DNA of 64,000 bases. Source: Isobaculum melis (GTDB lineage: Bacteria > Bacillota > Bacilli > Lactobacillales > Carnobacteriaceae). The DNA is taken from NCBI RefSeq assembly GCF_900111355.1, contig NZ_FOHA01000005.1, positions 62,001 through 126,000 of the forward strand, in the 5' to 3' direction. Shown here one piece after another: positions 24,825 through 35,300 of this stretch (the stretch's first letter is position 1; the number at the start of each line of letters is the position of its first letter). Both the position numbers and the translations under genes were made by a program. Below the pieces are notes generated by a model. That model was not told the DNA's origin. It did not search any database and saw only the letters and a program-made list of their open reading frames with translations.

Positions 24825-26231
24825 ATGGTAGTAGGAGATTTCGCTATAGAAACAGACACAATTGTGATTGGTTCAGGGCCTGGTGGATATGTAGCCGCAA
24901 TTCGTGCCGCGCAATTAGGACAAAAAGTAACAATCGTTGAACGTGAATTTATTGGTGGTGTTTGTTTAAACGTTGGATGTATTCCTTCAAAAGCATTAAT
25001 TAGTGCTGGACATCATTATCAGGATGCACAACATTCTGAGGTTTTCGGTGTAACAGCTGACAATGTAAAATTGGATTTTGCTAAAACACAAGAATGGAAA
25101 GACACTAAAGTTGTTAAAACTTTAACTACTGGTGTTGAAATGTTGCTTAAAAAGAACAAAGTTGAAATCGTTCGTGGAGAAGCATTCTTTGTTGATGATC
25201 ATAACTTACGTGTCATGACAGAAACAGCTTCACAAACTTATAGCTTCAACAATGCGATTATTGCAACTGGTAGCCGTCCAATTGAAATCAAAGGATTTAA
25301 ATTTGGCAAACGTATCATTGATTCAACTGGTGGATTGAACTTAAAAGAAGTTCCTAAAAAATTAGTTGTTATTGGTGGAGGTTACATTGGTAGCGAATTA
25401 GCAGGTGCTTATGCCAACCTTGGTGCTGAAGTAACTATTTTAGAAGGTTCTCCTTCAATCTTACCTAACTTTGAAAAAGACATGGTAAAACTTGTTTTAA
25501 ATAACTTCAAGTCTAAAGGTGTTGAAATCGTAACAGGTGCAATGGCGAAAGAAGCTGTTGAAACTGAAAACGGTGTAACGGTTAAATATGACGTTGATGG
25601 TAAAGAACAATCAATTGATGCTGATTATGTAATGGTAACAGTTGGTCGTCGTCCAAATACTGATGATATGGGCTTAGAGCAAGCAGGTGTTGAAATTGGT
25701 GAACGTGGTTTACTTCCAGTAGACAACCAATCTCGTACAAATGTACCAAACATCTATGCCATTGGCGATATCGTTGCTGGACTTGCTTTAGCACATAAAG
25801 CAAGCTATGAAGCGAAGATTGCTGCTGAAGCAATTGCTGGTAAAAAAGTTGCAGTTGATTATGTAGCGATTCCAGCTGTATGTTTCACAGACCCAGAATT
25901 AGCAACAGTTGGCTTAACTGAAAAAGAAGCAAAAGAGCAAGGAATGGATGTCAAAGCATCTAAATTCCCATTAGCTGGTAACGGTCGTGCTTTATCTCTA
26001 AATGCTACTGAAGGATTCGTTCGTTTAGTAACACGTAAAGAAGACGGCTTAGTAGTAGGTGCTCAAATCGCTGGTGTTGGTGCAAGTGATATGATTGCTG
26101 AAGTTGGTTTAGCAATTGAAGCAGGTATGGTAGCTGAAGATATTGCTTTAACAATCCATGCACATCCTTCATTAGCTGAAACAGTGATGGATGCTTCTGA
26201 ATTAGCTTTAGGTATGCCAATTCATATTTAA
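24825..26231 (+). CDS. pdhD: Dihydrolipoamide dehydrogenase (E3)
   Basis: 468-residue FAD enzyme that reoxidises the lipoyl groups with NAD+. FAD motif [19 protein letters not shown], redox disulfide [17 protein letters not shown] motif [20 protein letters not shown] and the C-terminal [10 protein letters not shown] with the catalytic His. It starts seven bases after pdhC and is the last gene of the operon, followed by a terminator. Confidence 0.97.
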   Translation: MVVGDFAIETDTIVIGSGPGGYVAAIRAAQLGQKVTIVEREFIGGVCLNVGCIPSKALISAGHHYQDAQHSEVFGVTADNVKLDFAKTQEWKDTKVVKTLTTGVEMLLKKNKVEIVRGEAFFVDDHNLRVMTETASQTYSFNNAIIATGSRPIEIKGFKFGKRIIDSTGGLNLKEVPKKLVVIGGGYIGSELAGAYANLGAEVTILEGSPSILPNFEKDMVKLVLNNFKSKGVEIVTGAMAKEAVETENGVTVKYDVDGKEQSIDADYVMVTVGRRPNTDDMGLEQAGVEIGERGLLPVDNQSRTNVPNIYAIGDIVAGLALAHKASYEAKIAAEAIAGKKVAVDYVAIPAVCFTDPELATVGLTEKEAKEQGMDVKASKFPLAGNGRALSLNATEGFVRLVTRKEDGLVVGAQIAGVGASDMIAEVGLAIEAGMVAEDIALTIHAHPSLAETVMDASELALGMPIHI

Positions 26232-26239
26232 TTGATTGA

Positions 26240-26269
26240 AGAGCAGGGAATTTTCCTTGCTCTTTTTTT
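26240..26269 (+). terminator. pdh operon terminator
   Basis: GAGCAGGGAA and TTCCTTGCTC (one G-U pair) followed by TTTTTTT. Confidence 0.9.
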
Positions 26270-26443
26270 GTTTTATTCTTCCTTTAACGTTGCAAAGAAT
26301 AAAAGATAAGTTTACATAATGATGACAAACAGATTAAGTTATTACGTCAGAAGGAACAAATGTTTTTGAAATAGGGTATAATAGATAAGGAAAAGATTGG
26401 TTTACTAGGAAAGAAAACTGGTGGTTTGTTACAAGGGGGGAAT

Positions 26444-27397
26444 ATGATGATGAAGAAACATCTAAAAAAAGTGGTGATTGCTGGTACCAATCATGTTGCT
26501 TATGACTTAGTATTTGCGCATACAATTCAACCGGTTGCAGAGCAAATGTTTTTGCTTGAGTCAGATGAAATTGATGAAAAACGTATTGCAGATATGATTT
26601 ATGCGAGTTCCGCAATTAATCAAGTTGAGGTAGCTGTTAAAACATATAAGGAAACAAAGGATGCAGATATTTTAGTGATTTCTGCGACACCTGAAAGACT
26701 AGAGGATGAATCAGAGACAGATCATTTAAAAAAGACGATTCAAATGGTGCGAAAAATTATCAATCAATCAATGGAGAATGGTTTTAATGGGATTGTGATT
26801 ATTGCAACACAGCCAACAGAAATTTTTACACATCTTGTTTGGAAGTTTTCGGGGTTACCCAAGCATCGTGTAATAGGCTTAGGCACATATGCAGAATCTC
26901 TGTATTTCCAACAATTATTAAGTGCATACTTTCATATTTCAATACATGATGTTCATGGTTATTTAATGGGAGCTAGTGGTATAGATGAAAAGGTACCTAT
27001 TTGGAGTCGTACCTCTGTTGGTGGCGTACCTGTTTTGAGTTATGCGACAAATGAAGTCCATGAATTTGATCAAAAAGTCATGAGTGATATTCTTGAGGAT
27101 GTATTAGAATTAAGCCAATTAAGCAAAACGGCGAATACAGGTTATAGTACAGCCTCAGCGCTATTAAGCCTCTTACAAGCGATTGGTTCTAATGCTGAGA
27201 CAGTTATTCCTATTTCCTATGTACATTCATGGGAGGAGCTAGAAGATATTACTTTATCTGTGCCAGCTGTTGTATCCTCTGAGGGTGTTCGTCCATTCCC
27301 AGAATTTACTGTATCAGATATTGAAAAGCAAGAATTACTAACGATTGCAACAGCAATCAAAGAAAAGTTAACCTTAATCTTAAAAGGAAAATTATAG
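26444..27397 (+). CDS. LDH/MDH-fold protein lacking the catalytic residues (probable pseudoenzyme)
   Basis: About 317 residues that align along the whole length with L-lactate dehydrogenase: WKFSGLPKHRVIGLGT, VHGYLMGASG and VPIWSRTSVGGVPV match well-known LDH stretches. However, GxGxxG reads AGTNHVA, the Asn of ATNP is Gln (ATQPTE), the LDxxR motif is AESLY and the GEHGD histidine motif is MGASGI. NAD binding and hydride transfer therefore look lost while the fold and hydrophobic pattern are kept. The start is one of three ATGs after GGGGGG. It lies between pdhD and a UPF0223 gene. A regulatory role is only a guess. Confidence 0.8.
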   Translation: MMMKKHLKKVVIAGTNHVAYDLVFAHTIQPVAEQMFLLESDEIDEKRIADMIYASSAINQVEVAVKTYKETKDADILVISATPERLEDESETDHLKKTIQMVRKIINQSMENGFNGIVIIATQPTEIFTHLVWKFSGLPKHRVIGLGTYAESLYFQQLLSAYFHISIHDVHGYLMGASGIDEKVPIWSRTSVGGVPVLSYATNEVHEFDQKVMSDILEDVLELSQLSKTANTGYSTASALLSLLQAIGSNAETVIPISYVHSWEELEDITLSVPAVVSSEGVRPFPEFTVSDIEKQELLTIATAIKEKLTLILKGKL

Positions 27398-27416
27398 TAA
27401 ATGAGGCTCAGTTAAG

Positions 27417-27683
27417 ATGGAAAATTATAGCTATCCACTAGATTTTTCTTGGTCAAAAGAAGAAATGCTGACGGTGATTTCAATGTGGAATGCAGTTGAA
27501 ACGGCTTATGAAAAGGGCATCTCAAAAGAAGCTTTTTTATCAGCTTATCGTGCATTTAAAAAAGTTGTACCAAGTATTGGGGAAGAGAAAAGATTAGGAA
27601 AAGATTTTGAAGCTGTTTCAGGCTTTTCTTTATATAGAGTTGTACAAGCTTCAAAGACTGAAAAAGCTAAAATTGTGATGTAA
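27417..27683 (+). CDS. UPF0223 family protein
   Basis: 88-residue soluble protein with the family pattern YSYPLDFSWSKEEMLTVI, AYEKGISKEAFL and the end SGFSLYRVVQASK. Function unknown. It follows the LDH-fold gene by 19 bases and likely shares its transcript; a terminator closes the unit. Confidence 0.88.
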   Translation: MENYSYPLDFSWSKEEMLTVISMWNAVETAYEKGISKEAFLSAYRAFKKVVPSIGEEKRLGKDFEAVSGFSLYRVVQASKTEKAKIVM

Positions 27684-27692
27684 TATCTTGTC

Positions 27693-27723
27693 AAAAAAAC
27701 TTAGATTGTATCTAGGTTTTTTT
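27693..27723 (+). terminator. Terminator after the UPF0223 gene
   Basis: AAAAAAACTTAGAT and ATCTAGGTTTTTTT pair around TGT. Confidence 0.88.
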
Positions 27724-27800
27724 ATTGCTTTAAAGTATCTTATCATTTATGGTATGATAAAGAGAGTAGAAGAAGATGGAAAGAAAGAAGTGATAGACAG

Positions 27801-28436
27801 ATGCCCTATAAAAAGATTCAGTATGCAGAAATAGAAACGAGCGCCATTTCAAGAACGCAAAAGACTGATAAAAAAAGAAGAATTAAACGAAAGAAAAGTA
27901 AACAAGAATGGTTGACCAATATCTTTGTTATCGTAATTGCTATTTTATTAACCTTTTGGTTGCAATATTTTTATTTCACAACAACGACAGTAAAAGGGCT
28001 TTCTATGGCACCGACTTTAGATAATAATCAACGATTAATTGTGAGTAAACTAAGTTTTGTTAATCGTTTCGATATTATTGTTTTCCCAGCACCTGATCAA
28101 GAGGATAAAATGTATATCAAAAGAATTATTGGTGTTCCAGGGGATCATGTGATGGTAGAAGCTGATGTACTATATATTAATGGTGTCGCGCATGATGAGC
28201 CTTATTTAGATGAATATAAAGCAGCTTTAACTGATAAAAAGCCTTTTACAAATGATTTTTCATTATATGATTTATTTGGTGTCGATGCGGTACCAGAAGG
28301 AACATACTTTGTTTTAGGGGATAATCGTAGAAATTCTCATGATGGTCGAGATATTGGCTTTATTTCACAAGCAGATATTGTGGGGGAAGCTAAAGTACGT
28401 TATTGGCCATTAAATGAATTAAAGTATTTTAACTAG
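27801..28436 (+). CDS. lepB: Signal peptidase I
   Basis: 211-residue membrane protease that cleaves signal peptides outside the membrane. A basic N-terminus of about 40 residues precedes one membrane helix (WLTNIFVIVIAILLTFWLQY). The catalytic Ser is in GLSMAPTL, the general base Lys in MYIKRIIGVPGD, and the C-terminal box is GDNRRNSHDGRDIG. It is a single gene between terminators. Several signal peptidase genes are common in this group, so the number or letter of the gene is not assigned. Confidence 0.93.
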   Translation: MPYKKIQYAEIETSAISRTQKTDKKRRIKRKKSKQEWLTNIFVIVIAILLTFWLQYFYFTTTTVKGLSMAPTLDNNQRLIVSKLSFVNRFDIIVFPAPDQEDKMYIKRIIGVPGDHVMVEADVLYINGVAHDEPYLDEYKAALTDKKPFTNDFSLYDLFGVDAVPEGTYFVLGDNRRNSHDGRDIGFISQADIVGEAKVRYWPLNELKYFN

Positions 28437-28463
28437 TCGTCATAAAATCGATTATAAAAAGAG

Positions 28464-28506
28464 TAGAAAGGGGCTAGATTGGACTAGTTCCTTCTATTTT
28501 TTTTAA
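28464..28506 (+). terminator. Signal peptidase gene terminator
   Basis: TAGAAAGGGGCTAG pairs with CTAGTTCCTTCTA, followed by TTTTTTTT. Confidence 0.88.
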
Positions 28507-28582
28507 AATTCAATAAGAATGTAGCTTTTTTCTTTCCAAATGAATAGATAAGTGGTAAAATAGGAAAGTTGAAATGTTGTTT

Positions 28583-28633
28583 TCATAAGTTTTCAGAGTA
28601 TTTTCAAAGCTGACAGCGCCTCTAAACTTATGA
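28583..28633 (+). other. Stable hairpin in the typA leader
   Basis: TCATAAGTTT (28583-28592) pairs perfectly with AAACTTATGA (28624-28633), and AGAG/CTCT extends the stem inward after a two-base bulge; the loop is about 20 bases. There is no T-run, so it is not a terminator. A TAAAAT at 28556 may be the promoter, which would place the hairpin at the 5' end of the typA mRNA. Apart from this the gap 28507-28761 shows nothing. Confidence 0.5.
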
Positions 28634-28761
28634 AGGAAACGAACGTATTTATTCTTCTATTAATGATGATAAATATACATTCAGTTTACTAATTAAGTGC
28701 TGTAGAGGTAAAGGTTAGTAAAAAATACGCTCTCTAGGAGTAATTGGAGGAAAAAATAAAA

Positions 28762-30597
28762 ATGAAAACAAGAAATGATATTCGTAACGTCGCAATTATT
28801 GCCCACGTTGACCATGGTAAAACAACCCTTGTTGATGAGTTGTTAAAACAATCAGATACTTTAGATGGACACACACAATTACAAGAACGCGCAATGGATT
28901 CAAATGCGATTGAAAGCGAACGTGGTATTACAATTTTAGCTAAAAATACAGCTGTTGATTACAAAGGTACACGTATTAACATTTTAGATACACCAGGACA
29001 TGCTGACTTCGGTGGTGAAGTAGAGCGTATCATGAAAATGGTAGATGGTGTTGTTTTAGTTGTTGATGCCTATGAAGGTACAATGCCTCAAACACGTTTT
29101 GTATTGAAAAAAGCATTAGAACAAAAAGTTACACCAATTGTTGTTGTGAATAAAATTGATAAACCATCAGCTCGTCCTGAGCATGTTGTGGATGAAGTCT
29201 TAGAATTATTTATCGAGTTAGGTGCAGATGATGATCAATTGGAATTCCCAGTAATCTATGCATCAGCTTTAAATGGAACTTCAAGTGATTCTGATGATCC
29301 TGCAGATCAAAAACCTACAATGGCACCAATTTTCGATCAAATTATTGAACATGTACCAGCTCCAGTTGATAATTCAGATGAATCTTTACAATTCCAAGTA
29401 TCATTATTAGACTACAATGATTATGTTGGTCGTATTGGGATTGGCCGTGTTTTCCGTGGCACAATGAAAGTTGGCGATCAAGTTGCTTTAATGAAACTAG
29501 ATGGCAGTGTGAAGAATTTCCGTGTCACTAAAATCTTTGGTTTCTTTGGGTTACAACGTGTTGAAATCAATGAAGCAAAAGCAGGCGATTTAATTGCCGT
29601 TTCTGGTATGGAAGATATCTTTGTTGGTGAAACGGTTGCTGATGTAGCCAATCAAGAAGCTTTACCAATCTTGCATATTGATGAACCAACATTACAAATG
29701 ACCTTTTTAGTAAACAATTCTCCATTTGCTGGTCGTGAAGGTAAATTCGTTACTTCTCGTAAAATCGAAGAGCGCTTAATGGCAGAATTACAAACAGATG
29801 TATCTTTACGCGTAGAACCAATAGGTCCAGATTCTTGGACAGTGTCTGGTCGTGGCGAATTGCATTTATCAATTTTGATTGAAAATATGCGTCGTGAAGG
29901 CTATGAATTACAAGTTTCTCGTCCTGAAGTGATTGAACGTGAAATTGAAGGCGTAAAATGTGAACCATTTGAACGCGTTCAAATCGACACTCCTGAAGAA
30001 TATATGGGTAGTGTGATTGAATCATTAAGCCTACGTAAAGGTGAAATGCAAGATATGATTCACACTGGTAACGGTCAAATTCGTTTGATTTTCTTAGCAC
30101 CAGCTCGTGGTTTGATTGGTTATACAACTGAATTCTTATCAATGACTCGTGGCTATGGTATTATGCATCATACCTTTGATCAATACCTACCAATGATTAA
30201 AGGAACCATTGGCGGACGCCATCAAGGTGCTTTAGTTTCAATTGATACTGGTAAAGCTACAACTTACAGTATTATGAGTATTGAAGAGCGTGGAACAGTC
30301 TTTGTAGAGCCTACAACAGATGTTTATGAAGGTATGATCATTGGTGAAAACAACCGTGACAATGATTTAACTGTAAACATCACAAGAGCAAAACAAATGA
30401 CTAACGTTCGTTCTGCCAATAAAGACCAAACATCAGTTATTAAAAAAGCAAAAATCCTTACATTAGAAGAATCGTTAGAGTTCTTGAATGAAGATGAGTA
30501 TTGTGAAGTAACACCAGAAAGCATTCGTTTGAGAAAACAAATTCTTAACAAAAATGAAAGAGAAAAAGCTTCTAAGAAAAAGAAACCAGCTGAATAA
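28762..30597 (+). CDS. typA: Translational GTPase TypA/BipA
   Basis: 611-residue ribosome-associated GTPase involved in 50S assembly and stress or cold adaptation. G1 is [11 protein letters not shown]2 lies in [13 protein letters not shown]3 is [11 protein letters not shown] and G4 is NKIDKP. ATG 28762 follows GGAGG by 11 bases; a TTG within the ribosome site is not a start. Followed by ylaN, ftsW and pyc as in Bacillus. Confidence 0.97.
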   Translation: MKTRNDIRNVAIIAHVDHGKTTLVDELLKQSDTLDGHTQLQERAMDSNAIESERGITILAKNTAVDYKGTRINILDTPGHADFGGEVERIMKMVDGVVLVVDAYEGTMPQTRFVLKKALEQKVTPIVVVNKIDKPSARPEHVVDEVLELFIELGADDDQLEFPVIYASALNGTSSDSDDPADQKPTMAPIFDQIIEHVPAPVDNSDESLQFQVSLLDYNDYVGRIGIGRVFRGTMKVGDQVALMKLDGSVKNFRVTKIFGFFGLQRVEINEAKAGDLIAVSGMEDIFVGETVADVANQEALPILHIDEPTLQMTFLVNNSPFAGREGKFVTSRKIEERLMAELQTDVSLRVEPIGPDSWTVSGRGELHLSILIENMRREGYELQVSRPEVIEREIEGVKCEPFERVQIDTPEEYMGSVIESLSLRKGEMQDMIHTGNGQIRLIFLAPARGLIGYTTEFLSMTRGYGIMHHTFDQYLPMIKGTIGGRHQGALVSIDTGKATTYSIMSIEERGTVFVEPTTDVYEGMIIGENNRDNDLTVNITRAKQMTNVRSANKDQTSVIKKAKILTLEESLEFLNEDEYCEVTPESIRLRKQILNKNEREKASKKKKPAE

Positions 30598-30610
30598 TTA
30601 AATCGTTCTT

Positions 30611-30643
30611 AAAAGATATGCTCACAAGTAGCATATCTTTTTT
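30611..30643 (+). terminator. typA terminator
   Basis: AAAAGATATGCT and AGCATATCTTTTTT with a seven-base loop. Confidence 0.9.
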
Positions 30644-30718
30644 GATAAGATTGATGGATATTCGATTTATTAGGTTAAATTATGCTATAATGATAATGTT
30701 CAAAAGGAGGTAGAGAGA

Positions 30719-31015
30719 ATGTCAAATACAATCAATACAACGACTGCATTAGAAATCTTAATGGCAGATGCTGAAAAAATCTATCAATTAATAACAAAAC
30801 AACAAGCTACATTATGTTTAGCACAATGTCCAGCTTTTGAAGAAATAGTGGATACACAAATGTTTGGTTTCTCAAAACAAGTGATGTATGCCACACAAAT
30901 AGGTGTGATTACTGAAGAAGCTGGTCATCGCATTTTAAGTGATCTTGAAAAAGCCTTAAATAATGTTTATACAGCACTTTATGATGAAGTGAAAGGAACA
31001 AATAAGGGGGAATGA
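30719..31015 (+). CDS. ylaN: YlaN/UPF0358 family protein
   Basis: 98 residues with the family pattern: ADAEKIYQLI near the start and AQCPAFEEIVDTQMFGFSKQV in the middle. YlaN of Bacillus is linked to iron homeostasis through Fur; whether this holds here is unknown. The ribosome site AAAGGAGG is excellent. TGCTATAAT (extended -10) at about 30682 is the likely promoter. Gene order typA-ylaN-ftsW-pyc equals that of Bacillus. Confidence 0.92.
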   Translation: MSNTINTTTALEILMADAEKIYQLITKQQATLCLAQCPAFEEIVDTQMFGFSKQVMYATQIGVITEEAGHRILSDLEKALNNVYTALYDEVKGTNKGE

Positions 31016-31045
31016 TTACAAATCACTTTGTAATCTAATTGATGC

Positions 31046-32200
31046 ATGAAAAAATTAAGATATTTAGATTATTTTATTTTTATACCCTATATCATCTTGT
31101 CGGTTATAGGGGCAGTGATGGTATATAGCGCAAGTAGTGAAGTTGCTGTGACACAAGGTAAAGCAGCTGCGAGCTATTTTGAGAAGCAGGTTATTTTTGT
31201 CATTATTGGTTTAATTTTATTATTTTTTACTTTTTTCTTTAAATATCAAATGTTAAAAAATAAAAAAATTGTCTTAGGTTTATTAATTTTTATTTTTGTT
31301 TCTTTAATCCTAGTCTTTTTCCTTGCAGAAGAAATTAATGGTGCAAAAGCTTGGATTTCAATCGGTGGTGCTTTTAACTTTCAACCAGCAGAATTTGCTA
31401 AACTCGTTCTAATTTGGTATTTAGCGTTTATCTTTTCAAGAAAACAACAGTCCATTGTAAAAGATACTTTGAATACTATTTGGCCACCTATGGTTATTTT
31501 CTTACTGATTGCTATTCTTGTTTTTCTTGAAAACGATGTGGGTGGTGCGTTAATTTTAACCATTATTGCTTTAGCAGTGATGTTCTCTAGTGGAATGCCT
31601 GCTAGACTAGGTGTCTTATCTGGTCTGGGTGCAAGTACATTTGCTGGTGGTTATATCTATCTAGTGTATAAGTATGGAACAAAGGTACCCTTTATGAACG
31701 AAACAAGATTAAGCCGTTTCCAAGCATTTTGGGACCCATTTAAAACCTCTCAAGAGGCAGGTCTTCAACTTTATAATTCTTATTTAGCTTTATCAAGAGG
31801 CGGATTATTCGGTGTTGGATTAGGCAGAAGTGTACAAAAGTTAGGCTATCTACCTGAACCTTATACCGACTTTATCATTGCTATTTTAGGAGAAGAATTA
31901 GGACTTGTTACCTTACTCTTTGTGGTCTTGTTAATTATGATGTTAATTTCTCGTATTTATTTAATTGGTATTCGTGCGAAGGATTCATTTGGCTCATTAA
32001 TTTGTGTGGGTGTAGCTACCATGATGATGATTCAAACCTTTTTAAATCTAGGCGGTGTGACAGGTATTCTGCCGATTACAGGGGTTACTTTCCCATTTAT
32101 TAGTTATGGTGGTTCAAGTATGCTTGTCTTGAGTATTTCACTTGGCTTAGTTTTAAATATCAGTGCAACTGAGAAAATGAATAAAGAAATAAAGAGCTAA
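31046..32200 (+). CDS. ftsW: Peptidoglycan glycosyltransferase FtsW (SEDS family)
   Basis: 384-residue membrane protein with about ten helices, the septal glycan polymerase acting with a class B PBP. Seen are VYSASS in the first helix, FQPAEFAKLVLIWYLAF, the large extracellular loop with FWDPFKTSQEAGLQLYNSYLAL, GVGLGRSVQKLGYLPEPYTDFI and the end FPFISYGGSSML. The ATG at 31046 has no clear ribosome site, which is odd beside the strong sites of its neighbours. It lies 30 bases after ylaN. Confidence 0.95.
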   Translation: MKKLRYLDYFIFIPYIILSVIGAVMVYSASSEVAVTQGKAAASYFEKQVIFVIIGLILLFFTFFFKYQMLKNKKIVLGLLIFIFVSLILVFFLAEEINGAKAWISIGGAFNFQPAEFAKLVLIWYLAFIFSRKQQSIVKDTLNTIWPPMVIFLLIAILVFLENDVGGALILTIIALAVMFSSGMPARLGVLSGLGASTFAGGYIYLVYKYGTKVPFMNETRLSRFQAFWDPFKTSQEAGLQLYNSYLALSRGGLFGVGLGRSVQKLGYLPEPYTDFIIAILGEELGLVTLLFVVLLIMMLISRIYLIGIRAKDSFGSLICVGVATMMMIQTFLNLGGVTGILPITGVTFPFISYGGSSMLVLSISLGLVLNISATEKMNKEIKS

Positions 32201-32264
32201 AAGAGAAATTCAGCTTTTAGCTATAAAATAAAGGCTGAGTTGTGTATAATGAGAATTAGATTAG

Positions 32265-32293
32265 AAAAGACTTCTTAATTGAAGTCTTTTTTT
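32265..32293 (+). terminator. ftsW terminator
   Basis: AAAAGACTTC and GAAGTCTTTTTTT with a six-base loop. A weaker stem (TTCAGCTTTTA with TAAAGGCTGA, 32209-32238) precedes it. Confidence 0.88.
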
Positions 32294-32329
32294 AACATAC
32301 AAACGAAGGAATAGAGGAGTGTGAATCAT

Positions 32330-35300
32330 ATGGAAAAAGTTTTGGTAGCGAATCGAGGTGAAATTGCCATTCGTATTTTTAGAGCGTGTACAGAATTATC
32401 AATGAAAACAGTTGCTGTTTATTCAAATGAAGATGCAAGTTCTGTCCATCGCTTTAAAGCTGATGAGGCTTACTTAGTTGGAGCCGGAAAAAAACCAATT
32501 GATGCATATTTAGACATGGATGATATGATTCGCATTGCTAAAGAAGCTGGCGCAGATGCCATTCATCCAGGTTATGGATTTTTATCTGAAAATATTACTT
32601 TTGCAAAAAAATGTGATGAGGCAGGACTAACTTTTATTGGACCCACACGCCATCATTTAGATATTTTTGGTGATAAAATTAAAGCTAAAACAGCAGCTCT
32701 TGAAGCAGGAATTCAAATAATCCCTGGAACAGATGGGCCAGTAGCCGGAATCGAAGATGTTCATTTATTTGGTCAGAAATATGGTTATCCTATCATGATT
32801 AAAGCTGCACTAGGTGGCGGCGGCAGAGGCATGCGTGTGGCTCATTCTGAAGCAGAAGCAACTGAGGCCTTTGAACGGGCAAAAAGTGAAGCAAAAGCTG
32901 CTTTTGGTAGTGATGAAATTTATGTGGAAAAATATATTGCAGATCCAAAACATATAGAAGTCCAGATTTTAGGCGATAAACATGGCAATATCCTCCATCT
33001 TTTTGAAAGGGACTGCTCTGTTCAAAGACGGCATCAAAAAGTTGTTGAAGTTGCACCTTGTGTTTCTATTTCAACGGAGCTAAGAGAAAGAATGTGTCAA
33101 GCAGCAGTCAAACTAGCTAAACATGTTGGCTATGTCAACGCAGGAACAGTTGAGTTTCTTTTAGAAGGCGATGACTTTTACTTTATTGAAGTCAATCCCC
33201 GTGTACAAGTGGAGCATACCATTACTGAAATGGTAACAGGAATTGATATTGTCCAATCACAATTACAAATTGCACAAGGACAGGATTTACACAAAGAAAT
33301 GAAGTTACCTAAGCAAAAAGATTTGTTGCTGATGGGTGCGGCTATTCAATGCCGTATTACAACAGAGGATCCAATGAATCATTTCCTACCTGATACTGGA
33401 ACAATTGATACCTACCGCTCGCCAGGAGGCTTTGGGATTAGATTAGATGCTGGTAATGGCTTTCAAGGAACGGTTGTTAAACCATTCTATGATTCATTAC
33501 TGGTAAAGGCTTGTGTTCATGCCTTAACTTTTGAAAAAGCAGTAGAGAAAATGGATAGAGCACTAAAAGAATTTAGAATTCGTGGTGTCAAAACCAATAT
33601 TCCTTTTATGGAAAATGTCATTAATCATCCTGTCTTTTTAAGTGGTGAAGCGAAAACAACCTTTATTGATACAACCCCAGCCTTGTTTGTCTTTTCTAAA
33701 TTAAGAGACCGAGGCAACAAAACAATGAAATATATTAGCTCAGTGACAGTGAATGGATTTCCTGGCATTGAAAAAATAGAAAAGCCATTTTTAAAATTAC
33801 CTCGAATGCCTAAAAAACTCAAGCAGCAAGCACCAATTGAGGGAACAAAGCAGTTATTAGACCGTGCTGGTGCCACTGGTGTCACAGACTGGATTAAAGC
33901 GCAAAACCAAGTATTGTTAACCGATACAACCTTTAGAGATGCCCATCAGAGCTTGTTAGCTACCCGTGTCAGAACCAAAGATTTTTTACAGATTGCTGAA
34001 CAAACAGCACAAGCAATGCCACAATTTTTTTCAACTGAAATGTGGGGCGGCGCAACATTTGATGTAGCCTACCGTTTCTTAAATGAAGATCCATGGGAAC
34101 GTTTAGAAAAATTAAGAAGCCAAATGCCAAATGTTCTTTTTCAAATGCTATTTAGAGGTTCCAATGCAGTAGGCTATCAAAACTATCCAGATAATGTAAT
34201 TGAAACCTTTATTCAGCAAGCTGCTAAAAGTGGAATTGATGTTTTTCGAATTTTTGATAGCTTAAATTGGCTGCCACAAATGGAAAAAAGTATTCAAGCA
34301 GTCAGAGATGCAGGAAAAATTGCTGAAGCAGCTATCTGCTATACGGGGGATTTATTCGATCCAGCTAGGCAAAAATATGATGTCCATTACTATAAAAAAT
34401 TAGCCAAAGAATTGGAACAACAAGGCGCACATATTATCGCTGTTAAAGATATGGCAGGCTTACTTAAACCACAAGCTGCCTATCGCCTAATTAGTGAATT
34501 AAAAGAAACAACCGATTTACCCATTCATTTACACACACATGATACAAGCGGCAATGGTATTTTAACCTATTCAGAGGCCGTTAAAGCAGGTGTAGACATT
34601 GTGGATGTTGCAATGAGTGCAATGAGCGGTGGAACAAGTCAGCCTAGCTTATCTTCTCTTTATTATGCTTTAGAACATACCAATCGATCGCCTAAATTAG
34701 ATATCTCAGCAGCCCAAGAAATCAATCATTATTGGGAGGACGTTCGCAATTTATACCAAGATTTCGAAAATGGCGTAACCGCACCACAAACAGAAGTCTA
34801 TCAACATGAAATGCCAGGTGGACAATATTCTAATTTACAGCAACAAGCAAAAGCAGTTGGTTTAGAAGATAAATGGGATGAAATTAAAGCAGTTTATCCT
34901 AAAGTTAATCAATTATTTGGTGATATTGTTAAAGTGACACCTTCGTCAAAAGTAATAGGAGATATGGCACTGTTTATGGTTCAAAACAATTTAACAGAAG
35001 AAGATATTTATCAAAAAGGGACGCAAATCGATTTTCCAGCTTCTGTCATTAGCTTCTTTATGGGAGATTTAGGCCAACCTGAAGGCGGATTTCCAAAAGA
35101 ATTACAAAAAATAATTTTAAAAGATAAGCAGCCATATACTGTTAGACCAGGTAGTTTAACAGAACCGATTGACTTTGAAAAAGTTGCATTAGATTTAGCT
35201 GAGAAAATTGAAGATACCCCTAGCATTCAAGATGTGTTAAGCTATTTAATGTATCCGCAAGTATTTTTAGATTATCAAAAAATGTATGCACAATTTGGCG

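Noticed and set aside
29750-30142. 130-codon minus-strand ORF inside typA
   Set aside because: A shadow frame opposite a highly conserved GTPase with strong codon bias.
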